DNA of 64,000 nucleotides from VXPW01 sp965115815. Lineage in GTDB: Bacteria > Pseudomonadota > Alphaproteobacteria > TMED109. The stretch is taken from assembly GCA_965115815.1 (NCBI GenBank), contig OZ220465.1, positions 2,604,001-2,668,000 of the forward strand, read 5' to 3'. The notes beneath the pieces were generated by a model, which was given only the letters and a program-made list of their open reading frames with translations, was not told the origin of the DNA and did not search any database. A program made the position numbers and the translations under genes. Shown one piece after another: positions 54,951 through 64,000 of this stretch (positions within the stretch are counted from its first letter, which is position 1; every line of letters begins with the position of its first letter).

Positions 54951-55575
54951 TTATGCGGCGCGCTTGGGGGCGTAGCCGGGACAGTTGTTGTCGTTGGCCG
55001 GGGTATCGGCCTTGCCCATGAGGGTTTCCCATGCGCGGTCGAAGCGCCTCTTGGGGTCGGATGCGCGGCGGATGTGGGTTCGGGTTTCCCATGCGCGGTC
55101 GAAGCGCCCGGACTTGATGAGGGCGCGGACGGTGAGGACGGCCTGGCCGCCGGCGATGCGCCATCGCATGCCGAAGCGCTTCATTCTCCGAGTGACGAGG
55201 GTTTTGTTTGCGGCCTCGACGACGCCCGAGCCGATGGCGACGCCGCGGACGCTGAGGTTGCGGTATTGCATGCGCTTGCGGTGCTTGCGGAAGAAGGCGA
55301 GTTCGCGCTCGATGGCGGTGCGCGCGGCGCGTTTGCAGCCTGCCTTGTCGCGCAGGTAGCGCAGCGCCCTTATGACCCTGGCTCTGCCGTGCGGGTCGTG
55401 TCGCAGGGTATGGCGGCAAGTCTCGAACCAGTTGGGATCGACGGCATGGTCGGAGGCTGTGCGGAGATGCTCGCAGGCATGCCGGAAGTCGACGGCTTGC
55501 GCTTCGGGCGAGAGGCTCTCCAGGAAGGTCCGGTTGTCGGGGGCGCCGTCGGCTGTGCCTGTCGCTCGGGCGGCG
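54951..55575 (-). pseudogene. ISKra4-type transposase C-terminal remnant
   Basis: The minus-strand frame reads HACEHLRTASDHA, FFRKHRKRMQYRNLSV and GVAIGSGVVEAANKTLVTRR, then MKRFGMRWRIAGGQA, the conserved ISKra4 ending. The N-terminal half is missing beyond a stop at about 55575. A 26-bp direct repeat 60 bp apart (near 55022 and 55082) duplicates the RFDRAWET residues. Confidence 0.7.
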
Positions 55576-55776
55576 CATCATGTGAAGCGGAGCCATCTGT
55601 ACCCCGTGACGCGCTATCATATTGATCTGTTGGGCAGCGTCGGCGACGCTGGAATGGTGGCACCGTGATCTACGGGATCCTTCCCCGCCCGAACCGTGTC
55701 GGCCAAGTATGCAATGGTATTCGTAGAGCCGAGGCGGCAAACTGTATCCGCGTTGGCGGCCAAGGATTCAGACTAT

Positions 55777-57315
<1,539 letters not shown>

Positions 57316-57439
57316 CGATGGCCTCTTCCCATCCTCTGCATGCGCCGGGAAACATGTCGGTAAACCAAGGCGCGCGGCGCCTTCCGGTGAAGGCTGTTTC
57401 CCGACAGCCCGGGCCTTGCCCCTGCCATGACCTGCGAGG

Positions 57440-57800
57440 GATTGTCGATAACGATATCGTCCATGACAACGGGAAAGACTTCGCCGGGGCCACGCTGAGG
57501 CTGCTGCCCGACTTTATCGCCGACACCGGGGCTGGCGGACATGATCGAGGCGGCGCCGGATGACTGACCGGCTGCATCTCCAGCCGAAGCACCGCCAAAT
57601 GCTGGAGGCACTGTTGAGGGAACATCTGCCCGGTGTCGAGGTGTCGAGGTGTGGGCCTATGGCAGCCGCGTCAACGGGCGCAGCCATGACGGCAACGATC
57701 TCAATCTGGTGCTGCGCGGGCCGGGATTGAAGGAAATTCCGGTGGGCAACATGGCGCACGCCTGTGTCATACAACGGTTGCTGAGGCTCATAATCTTGCC
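57440..57800 (+). pseudogene. decayed duplicate of HEPN end plus MNT start
   Basis: The sequence parallels the intact genes at 58194-58500: the HEPN tail (RLLPDFIADT) then an MNT start (MTDRLHLQPKHRQMLEALL). A direct 8-bp duplication (GTCGAGGT twice, near 57636-57651) breaks the MNT frame exactly at VEVWAYGS. After about 57755 similarity is lost. It is an old partial tandem duplication between hsdM and the intact pair. Confidence 0.72.
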
Positions 57801-57878
57801 GAAACTGATCGACCAATCGGCCTGCCGCTCATGGATGAGCCGCAATGGGTCTGCGCACCGGGGACGGAGCAGCGGGAC

Positions 57879-58304
57879 ATGAGCATCGATACCACCTTCC
57901 TGCGGCGCTGCATCGGAACGCTGGAGACAGCTTTCGGTGAGATCGACAAGCATCGCGCGGCGGACGATTTCATGTATGACATCTATCGCGCTGCCTGCGT
58001 GAAGGAGTTCGAGCTGGTGCTGGAGCAGAGCGGCAAACGGTTGCGCAAGCGGCTTGCCGCTTTCTTCGCCAGCAACCGACAGGCCGACCGGTTTGCCTTC
58101 AAGGACCTGTTCCGCCACGCCGCCCGGCACGGACTGATCGAAGCCGACGCAGCGGAACGCTGGTTCGGCTATCGCGACAACCGCAACGATACCGCGCACG
58201 ACTACGGCGCAGGCTTCGCCGAGGCCACGCTCAAGCTGCTGCCCGACTTTATCGCCGATGCCCGGGCGCTGGCGGACATGATCGAGGCGACGCCCGATGA
58301 CTGA
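57879..58304 (+). CDS. HEPN-family nucleotidyltransferase-substrate-binding protein, 141 aa
   Basis: An all-helical HEPN protein of the HI0074 type. The toxin motif RX4HXY is present as RNDTAHDY near residue 105. HEPN/MNT pairs are toxin-antitoxin modules in which the MNT partner AMPylates the HEPN RNase. The stop overlaps the MNT start by 8 bp. Its location inside an hsd operon suggests it guards, or is guarded by, the restriction system; that is inference. Confidence 0.85.
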   Translation: MSIDTTFLRRCIGTLETAFGEIDKHRAADDFMYDIYRAACVKEFELVLEQSGKRLRKRLAAFFASNRQADRFAFKDLFRHAARHGLIEADAAERWFGYRDNRNDTAHDYGAGFAEATLKLLPDFIADARALADMIEATPDD

Positions 58305-59886
58305 CCGGCTGCATCTCCAGCCGAAGCACCGCGAGGCGCTGGACGCACTGTTGCGGGAGCATTTGCCCGATGTCGAGGTGTGGGCCTATGGCAGCCGCGT
58401 CAACGGGCGCAGCCATGACGGCAGCGATCTCGATCTGGTGCTGCGCGGGCCGGGATTGAAGGAAATTCCGGTGGGCAACATGGCGGACTTCGAGGAGGCG
58501 GTGCGGGAATCGTGCATCCCCTTCCTGGTCGACGCCCGCGACTGGTCGCGCCTCCCTGAGCAGTTCCATCGGGAGATCGAGCGTGAGCATGTAGTTTTAG
58601 AGCAATCTACTTCGTGTTCAGACTGGCGCGTGGTTGCCATAGACGATATTGCGGACATTATCGGTGGTGGTACACCTTCGACAAAAAATGCCAAGAATTT
58701 CGATGGAACAATTCCTTGGCTAACGCCAAAAGACCTGTCGGGAGTCCATGACCGTTATATCGAACGTGGGGAGCGAAACCTGTCGCAGCAGGGACTCGAT
58801 GATTCTTCGGCCAGAATAGTTCCTGCAGGATCTGTCTTGCTCTCTACACGTGCACCAATCGGATATACTGCGCTCGCAAAGAACCCAATTGCGACCAATC
58901 AGGGGTTTCGTGCCCTAATGATGCATGATCATGCATTTCCAGAATACATCTACTACTGGCTCAGGTTAAACACAGAAGAACTGGAACGTCATGCTTCTGG
59001 TTCTACATTCAAAGAGCTTTCCGGTTCTTCTCTGAAGAAAATACAAATTCCCCTCCCTCCCCTCCCCGAGCAACGGGCGATTGCGGGCATCCTCGGCGCG
59101 CTGGACGACAAGATAGCGTTGAACCGGCGCATGAACGAGACGCTGGAGGCGATGGCGCGGGCGATCTTCAGGGACTGGTTCGTCGATTTCGGGCCGGTCA
59201 GGGCGAAGATGGCAGGGCGCGCTCCTTACCTTGCTCCCGAAATATGGGAGCTTTTCCCCGACGCGCTGGATGAGGAGGGCAAGCCGGCCGGGTGGGTGAG
59301 ACTGCCTCTCGACAAGATCGCAAACTTCCTGAACGGTCTGGCTCTTCAGAAATTTCCTGCCTTGGGCCCTGACGACAGTTTACCGGTCATCAAAATCGCC
59401 GAGTTGCGCGCGGGCATAACGCCCAGATCTAGCCGGGCCTCATACGATGTCCCAGACAAGTATGTCGTGAGGGATGGTGACTTCTTGTTCTCTTGGTCGG
59501 GCAGCCTTCTTGCAAAGTTCTGGACCGAAGGCGAAGGAGCGCTGAACCAACACCTCTTCAAAGTGACTTCGGAGAGATTTCCATCATGGTTCGTCAGCCA
59601 GTGGGTTCTCCATCACTTGGAAGAGTTTCAGGCTATAGCAGCCTCGAAGACAACAACCATGGGTCACATTCAACGACGACACCTGAAGGAGGCAACAACG
59701 ACTTGCCCCTCTGATGGCGTCCTTTCCTTGCTTGGCCCGTCGATTGGTCCGCTGATAGAACACACCATCAAGAATAAACTGGAGAGCCGAAAGCTTGCAG
59801 AAACGCGCGATCTGCTCCTCCCGAAGCTGATGTCCGGCGAAATCCGCCTTCGTGATGCCGAAGAGGCAGTCGAGGACGTTGCATGA
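58297..59886 (+). CDS. hsdS: MNT nucleotidyltransferase fused to Type I specificity subunit (HsdS), 529 aa
   Basis: Residues 1-100 are an MNT domain with GSRVNGRSHDGSDLDLVL (the GSX10DXD motif). With no stop codon the frame runs into HsdS. The first target-recognition domain is DWRVVAIDDIADIIGGGTPS, then the central conserved region PLPEQRAIAGILGALDDKIA. A second recognition domain follows, then the end KLAETRDLLLPKLMSGEIRL. The recognition domains are lower in GC than the conserved parts, as expected for swapped TRDs. An antitoxin fused to HsdS would tie toxin control to assembly of the methylase. Confidence 0.85.
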   Translation: MTDRLHLQPKHREALDALLREHLPDVEVWAYGSRVNGRSHDGSDLDLVLRGPGLKEIPVGNMADFEEAVRESCIPFLVDARDWSRLPEQFHREIEREHVVLEQSTSCSDWRVVAIDDIADIIGGGTPSTKNAKNFDGTIPWLTPKDLSGVHDRYIERGERNLSQQGLDDSSARIVPAGSVLLSTRAPIGYTALAKNPIATNQGFRALMMHDHAFPEYIYYWLRLNTEELERHASGSTFKELSGSSLKKIQIPLPPLPEQRAIAGILGALDDKIALNRRMNETLEAMARAIFRDWFVDFGPVRAKMAGRAPYLAPEIWELFPDALDEEGKPAGWVRLPLDKIANFLNGLALQKFPALGPDDSLPVIKIAELRAGITPRSSRASYDVPDKYVVRDGDFLFSWSGSLLAKFWTEGEGALNQHLFKVTSERFPSWFVSQWVLHHLEEFQAIAASKTTTMGHIQRRHLKEATTTCPSDGVLSLLGPSIGPLIEHTIKNKLESRKLAETRDLLLPKLMSGEIRLRDAEEAVEDVA

Positions 59887-60938
59887 ACTCCCCCGGCGGC
59901 GAAGTCATCGTCTACGAGTCCGGGGACGGCGAGGCGCGCGTGGACGTGCGTTTCGACAGGGAGACAGTCTGGCTGACCCGGCCGCAGATGGCGGAACTGT
60001 TCGGGCGGGATCGTTCCGTAATCGCCCGGCACATCCACAACGCCTACCGTGAACAAGAGCTGGACCCAGGGTCAACCTGTGCAAATTTTGCACAGGTTCG
60101 ATCCGAGGGCGGGCGAAGGGTGTCCAGGGAGGTGGATCACTACAACCTCGACATGATCATCTCGGTCGGCTACAGGGTGAAGTCCCTGCGCGGCACACAG
60201 TTCCGTATCTGGGCCACCCGCACCTTGCGCGAGCATCTCGTCAGCGGTTACACGATGAATGAGCGGCGGCTTGCCGAGCGGGGCCTCGACGAGGCGCGCC
60301 AAACCCTGGGTTTGCTCGCCCGGACGCTCAGGAACCAAACGCTCGTCGACGAAACGGGCCAGTCCGTACTGGACCTGATCACAAGATACGCCGACACGTG
60401 GCGCGTGCTGCTCGAATACGACGAGGACCGCCTCAAGGCGCCGGCCGGCGCGAAGCCGGCCACCAGCGCGCTCGGCCTCGACACCGCCGTCGCCGCGATC
60501 GACGCTTTCAGGAGCGATCTTGCGGCAAAGGGCGAAGCCACATCGCTGTTCGGCACCCGGCGCGGCGAAGCCCTGGAAGCCATTCTCGGCAATGTGGAGC
60601 AGACCATGTTCGGCGAACCCCTTTACCGCAGCGCCGCGGACAAGGCGGCCAACCTGCTCTATTTTCTGGTCAAGGATCACCCGTTCACCGACGGCAACAA
60701 GCGCATCGGCGCCCTGCTGTTCCTGCTCTATCTGACACAGGAGGGAATCGCGCACCGGCTCGACCCCCGGGGGTTGACGGCGCTCACCCTGTTGATCGCC
60801 GAAAGCGCACCGTCGAACAAGGATCTCATAATTCGTGCCTGCACGGAAAATCACAACACATTGTATATGCAACCATATTTGGAATCTGGAGAACCGAAGA
60901 TTCCTTCTTTGGGAGCATATGACGACATATTCCGCTGA
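59883..60938 (+). CDS. RhuM-family protein with Fic domain, C-terminus replaced by a MITE, 351 aa
   Basis: The N-terminal RhuM domain (TVWLTRPQMAELFGRDRSVI, GYRVKSLRGTQFRIWA) is followed by a Fic/DOC domain with the active-site loop HPFTDGNKRIGALLF near residue 267. Fic enzymes transfer AMP or other groups to target proteins. The last 34 residues are encoded by MITE M6 copy 2. Removing it restores the ending IIRLIVNLLGESGE and a TGA overlapping the hsdR ATG. ATG 59883 overlaps the hsdS stop by 4 bp. Confidence 0.87.
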   Translation: MNSPGGEVIVYESGDGEARVDVRFDRETVWLTRPQMAELFGRDRSVIARHIHNAYREQELDPGSTCANFAQVRSEGGRRVSREVDHYNLDMIISVGYRVKSLRGTQFRIWATRTLREHLVSGYTMNERRLAERGLDEARQTLGLLARTLRNQTLVDETGQSVLDLITRYADTWRVLLEYDEDRLKAPAGAKPATSALGLDTAVAAIDAFRSDLAAKGEATSLFGTRRGEALEAILGNVEQTMFGEPLYRSAADKAANLLYFLVKDHPFTDGNKRIGALLFLLYLTQEGIAHRLDPRGLTALTLLIAESAPSNKDLIIRACTENHNTLYMQPYLESGEPKIPSLGAYDDIFR

Positions 60939-61026
60939 AATCAGGCTGGATTCGATGAATCTTCGCCCTGTCAATATTGGACTTCCATTCATGTAATCAG
61001 ACTCTTAGGGGTTTTCGGGCAGGCAC
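60835..61026. repeat. MITE M6 copy 2 (192 bp), inserted in the RhuM gene
   Basis: Inverted ends GTGCCTGCACGGAAAA and GTGCCTGCCCGAAAAC with exact 6-bp duplications TAATTC (60829-60834 and 61027-61032). Excision with one duplication restores the original RhuM reading frame and its end. Confidence 0.9.
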
Positions 61027-61066
61027 TAATTCGCCTTATCGTCAATCTTCTGGGCGAATCCGGCGA

Positions 61067-62401
61067 ATGAGCCGTCTTTCCGAATCGGACGTCGAAGACG
61101 CGGCTCTCGCATGGCTCGCCGGACTGGGCTATGCCGTGGTTCATGGGCCGGACATGGGCCCGGAAGGCCCGGCGCCGGAGCGGGGCAGCTACGACGAGGT
61201 GCTGCTGGCCGGCCGGTTCCGCGAGGCGCTCGCCCGCCTCAATCCGAGCCTGCCCGCCGCGGCGCTGGAGGAGGTGCTCCGCAAGGTGCGGCAGACGGAG
61301 ACTCCCTCCCTCGTCGAGGAGAACCGCCGCCTGCACCGCTACCTGATCGCGGGCGTGCCGGTCGAGGTGGCGCGGGAGGACGGCAGCATCGGCGGCGACG
61401 CGGCCCGTCTGATCGATTTCGACGACATCGAGGCCAACGACTGGCTGGCGGTGAACCAGTTCACGGTGATCGAGCACGAACACAATCGCCGCCCCGACAT
61501 CGTGCTGTTCCTCAATGGCCTGCCGCTGGTCGTGATCGAGATGAAGAACCCCGGCAACGAAACCGCCACCCTCGAAGGAGCGTTCAACCAGCTCCGGACC
61601 TACAAGGAGGAGATACCTTCCCTGTTCCGCACCAATGCCGCTCTCATGACTTCGGACGGCCTTCAGGCGCGGTTCGGATCGCTGACCGCCAATCTTGAGC
61701 GGTTCATGCCCTGGCGCACCGTGGACGGCGCCGCCGTCGCATCGAAGGGCGCCCCCGAGATCGAAACCGTCGTCGAAGGCGTGTTCGAGAAGAACCGGTT
61801 CCTGGCCCTGATCCGGGACTTCACCGTGTTCGGGGACACGGGCGCGGAACTGGTCAAGATCGTGGCCGGCTATCACCAGTTTCACGCCGTACGCCATGCG
61901 ATCGAGCGCACGATCACCGCGACGAGCCCGGCAGGCGATCGCCGTATCGGCGTGATCTGGCACACGCAAGGCTCCGGCAAGAGCCTGCTCATGGCGTTCT
62001 ACGCCGGACAGGTCATCGCCCACCCGGCGATGGAGAACCCGACCCTCGTGGTCCTCACCGACCGCAACGATCTCGACGACCAGTTGTTCGGCACGTTCTC
62101 CATGTGCCGCGACCTGCTCCGCCAGACCCCGCGGCAGGCCGACAGCCGGGAGGACCTGCGACAGGCTCTGACGCGTCCGTCCGGCGGCGTGGTGTTCACC
62201 ACCCTCCAGAAGTTCGCACCCGAGGCCGGCGAGATCGAATACCCGGCCCTCTCCGACCGCCGCAACATCGTCGTGATCGCGGACGAGGCGCACCGCAGCC
62301 AGTACGGTTTCCGCGCCAGGATGGCCCGCAAGACCGGAGAGATTTCCTACGGCTTCGCCAAAACGTCCATTGCCGAGCGGGTCGGCCACCCCGTATCATG
62401 A
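61067..62401 (+). pseudogene. hsdR: Type I restriction subunit HsdR, N-terminal part
   Basis: The N-terminal PD-(D/E)XK nuclease (RRPDIVLFLNGLPLVVIEMK near residue 150) and the first helicase domain are intact: Walker A WHTQGSGKSLL near 302 and DEAH as VIADEAHRSQ near 403. After SYGFAK (62362) the sequence leaves the family and stops at 62401. The C-terminal part resumes at 62770. The roughly 408-bp insertion contains MITE M9 copy 3. Nuclease and motor are separated, so restriction is probably abolished. Confidence 0.88.
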
Positions 62402-62769
62402 AAACAGGTGCCGACCGCGCGGGCGGGACTTCGGGCTTTTACGGCACGACGATCCCATGCTGATTCGGAGATGCGAAATCCGAATGCGTGGGGGTTCGGC
62501 TCATCACAGATCGCCTCCTTGAGATCGCAATGTTCGGGCCAAGAAGGCCCCATCGAGCCTTGGCGGCACGATTGCAGCGCGACGCAAACTGAGAAAATCT
62601 CGCCAGTCGTCGCCGGATCAGCAGCGTGGGATCACCGTGCTTTTACGGGGTTGCCTACCGGTCACGATCCGCAAGACGGGTGCCGCAGATGGCGAGTATC
62701 GGACGCCTCGGGAGCAGTGCTTTGGCGGGGAGGGGTTTTTGTGCGCCCGATCCCCAACAATTTTCACGG
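62362..62769. other. composite insertion inside hsdR
   Basis: About 204 bp of foreign sequence surround MITE M9 copy 3 and its duplication. I could not define clean inverted ends for the outer element. It adds a stop and disrupts the helicase between motifs II and III. Confidence 0.6.
62445..62639. repeat. MITE M9 copy 3 (195 bp) inside hsdR
   Basis: Ends CACGACGATCCCATGCTG and GTGGGATCACCGTG with an exact 9-bp duplication CTTTTACGG (62436-62444 and 62640-62648). It is nearly identical to copy 2 over its length. Confidence 0.9.
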
Positions 62770-64000
62770 CAATATCTGCGCGACGCCCTGCCGAACGCTT
62801 CCTTCATCGGCTTCACCGGCACGCCGATCGAAAGGGAGAATGTGAACACGCCTTCCGTGTTCGGCAATTACATCGACATCTACGACATCAACCGCGGCGT
62901 CGAAGACGGCGCGACCGTACCGATCTACTACGAGAGCCGCCTCGTCCGCATCGAACTCGACGAAGGCGAGAAGCCGGCGCTCGACGACGAGGTCGCCGAA
63001 CTGATCGAGGACGAGGCCGAAGGCGAGCAGGAACGGCTCAAGAGACGATTGGCGAACGTCGAGGCCGTCGTCGGGACGGAGAAGCGCCTGCGCCTGATTG
63101 CCCGGGATCTGGTCGACCATTTCGAGAGTCGTATTGCCGACATGGACGGCAAGGCCATGATCGTCTGCATGAGCCGCCGCATCTGCGTTGCGCTCTACGG
63201 CGAGATCGTCAGGCTGCGCCGGGACTGGCACAGCGACGACGACGAAAGCGGCGTCATCAAGATCGTCATGACCGGCGCGGCGTCGGACCCGACGCATTGG
63301 CAACGCCACATCGGAGGCAAGGCCCGCTGGGAGCTGCTCGCCAAGCGGATCAAGGACGCGGACGACCCGCTCAGGCTGGTGATCGTGCGGGACATGTGGC
63401 TGACCGGCTTCGACGCGCCGAGCCTGCATACGATGTACATCGACAAGCCCATGCGGGGGCACGGGCTCATGCAGGCCATCGCCCGCGTCAACCGCGTGTT
63501 CCGCGACAAGCCCGCCGGTCTGATCGTGGACTACATCGGCATCGCGCAGAACCTGAAGTCCGCCCTCGGCCAGTACTCGCGCGACGACCGAAGGCACGCC
63601 GGCATCGACGAGGCCGAAGCCGTCGCGGTCATGCTGGAGAAGTACGAGATCGTGAGCGCCATGTTCCATGGTTTCGACTTCCGCAACGGCCTTGTCGGGT
63701 CGCCGCAGGAGCGGCTCGCGGCGCTGGCCGGCGCCATCGAGTGGGTCCTCGACATGCAGCACCGCGAGTCGGCCCGGGAATCGACCGGGGAAGGCAAGAA
63801 GCACGCCCGGCGCCGCTTCAACGACGCCGTGCTGGCGCTCACCAGGGCGTTCGCGCTCGCGGCCGCCAGCGATGAAGCCCGGGAAATCCGCGACGAGGTG
63901 GGCTTCTTCCAGACCGTCCGTGCGGCGCTCGCCAAAAGCGCGCCCGGCGCCGGCAAGTCCTCCGCGGAGCGGGACCTGGCGGTTCAGCAGATCGTCAGCC
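62770..64000 (+). pseudogene. hsdR: HsdR C-terminal part, cut by window edge
   Basis: The frame resumes exactly in the next family block (QYLRDALPNASFIGFTGTPI, motif III). It continues through the second helicase domain (KAMIVCMSRRICVALY, VRDMWLTGFDAPSLHTMYID, GLMQAIARVNRVFRDKPAG) to base 64000 without a stop. It has no start of its own that I can support, so it is the separated half of the gene at 61067. Confidence 0.85.

Noticed and set aside
62637..63875. 412-codon frame over the HsdR C-terminal half
   Set aside because: It is the out-of-frame, Arg-rich shadow of the genuine HsdR frame, which runs open to the window end.

Overview
The window looks like GC-rich chromosomal DNA from an alphaproteobacterium. 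This is inferred from the core genes (an alphaproteobacterial-type AsmA-like protein, glnE, prfB, tyrS, anmK, cysE) and their codon use; there is no rRNA or tRNA to confirm it. Ordinary metabolic blocks alternate with heavily invaded accessory DNA.

1-12,050 (minus strand): one tightly overlapped defence-type operon. In transcription order it encodes an XRE-HTH/SNF2 helicase with a DUF3883-like end, a zeta-toxin-like P-loop remnant, a DUF1156 (COG1743) DNA methylase, an AAA ATPase, a small TOPRIM-like protein and a DUF499 (COG1483/PglY-like) ATPase that runs off the left edge. It resembles BREX and other DUF499/DUF1156 systems, but no PglZ is visible. 12,400-13,700: three small AT-richer unknown genes, one frameshifted.

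14,288-19,265: two inverted IS630-family copies flank an RTX calcium-binding protein gene, and an IS5-family element sits beside the second copy. 19,263-23,847: an ADP-ribose module made of an ADP-ribosylglycohydrolase, its ARPP-1-like partner and a divergent NrtR-like Nudix regulator. A consensus-like promoter of the pair overlaps TATTGTC palindromes. A decayed ISNCY-type transposase lies between.

24,204-45,537: core and metabolic genes. First comes an acyl-CoA cluster (ACAD, membrane protein, APH-type kinase, AMP-dependent ligase, epoxide-hydrolase-like enzyme) reminiscent of 4-hydroxyacid catabolism. Then follow an EF-G paralogue, a cysteine desulfurase with cysE, an alpha/beta hydrolase, anmK, tyrS, an AsmA-like protein, glnE and prfB with its programmed +1 frameshift.

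45,790-53,305: a nest of mobile DNA. An RTX gene fragment is cut by an IS630 copy. That copy is cut by a group II intron, whose domain V/VI junction holds three tandem copies of a second group II intron. A further intact-ended IS630 copy, a 192-bp MITE and an IS630-derived MITE follow. Three families of small inverted-repeat elements can be defined by their exact target-site duplications.

53,366-64,000: bcp, remnants of an integrase and an ISKra4-type transposase, then a Type I restriction-modification operon (hsdM, HEPN, MNT fused to HsdS, RhuM-Fic, hsdR). MITE insertions have rewritten the RhuM C-terminus and broken hsdR, so the restriction arm is probably dead while modification may survive.
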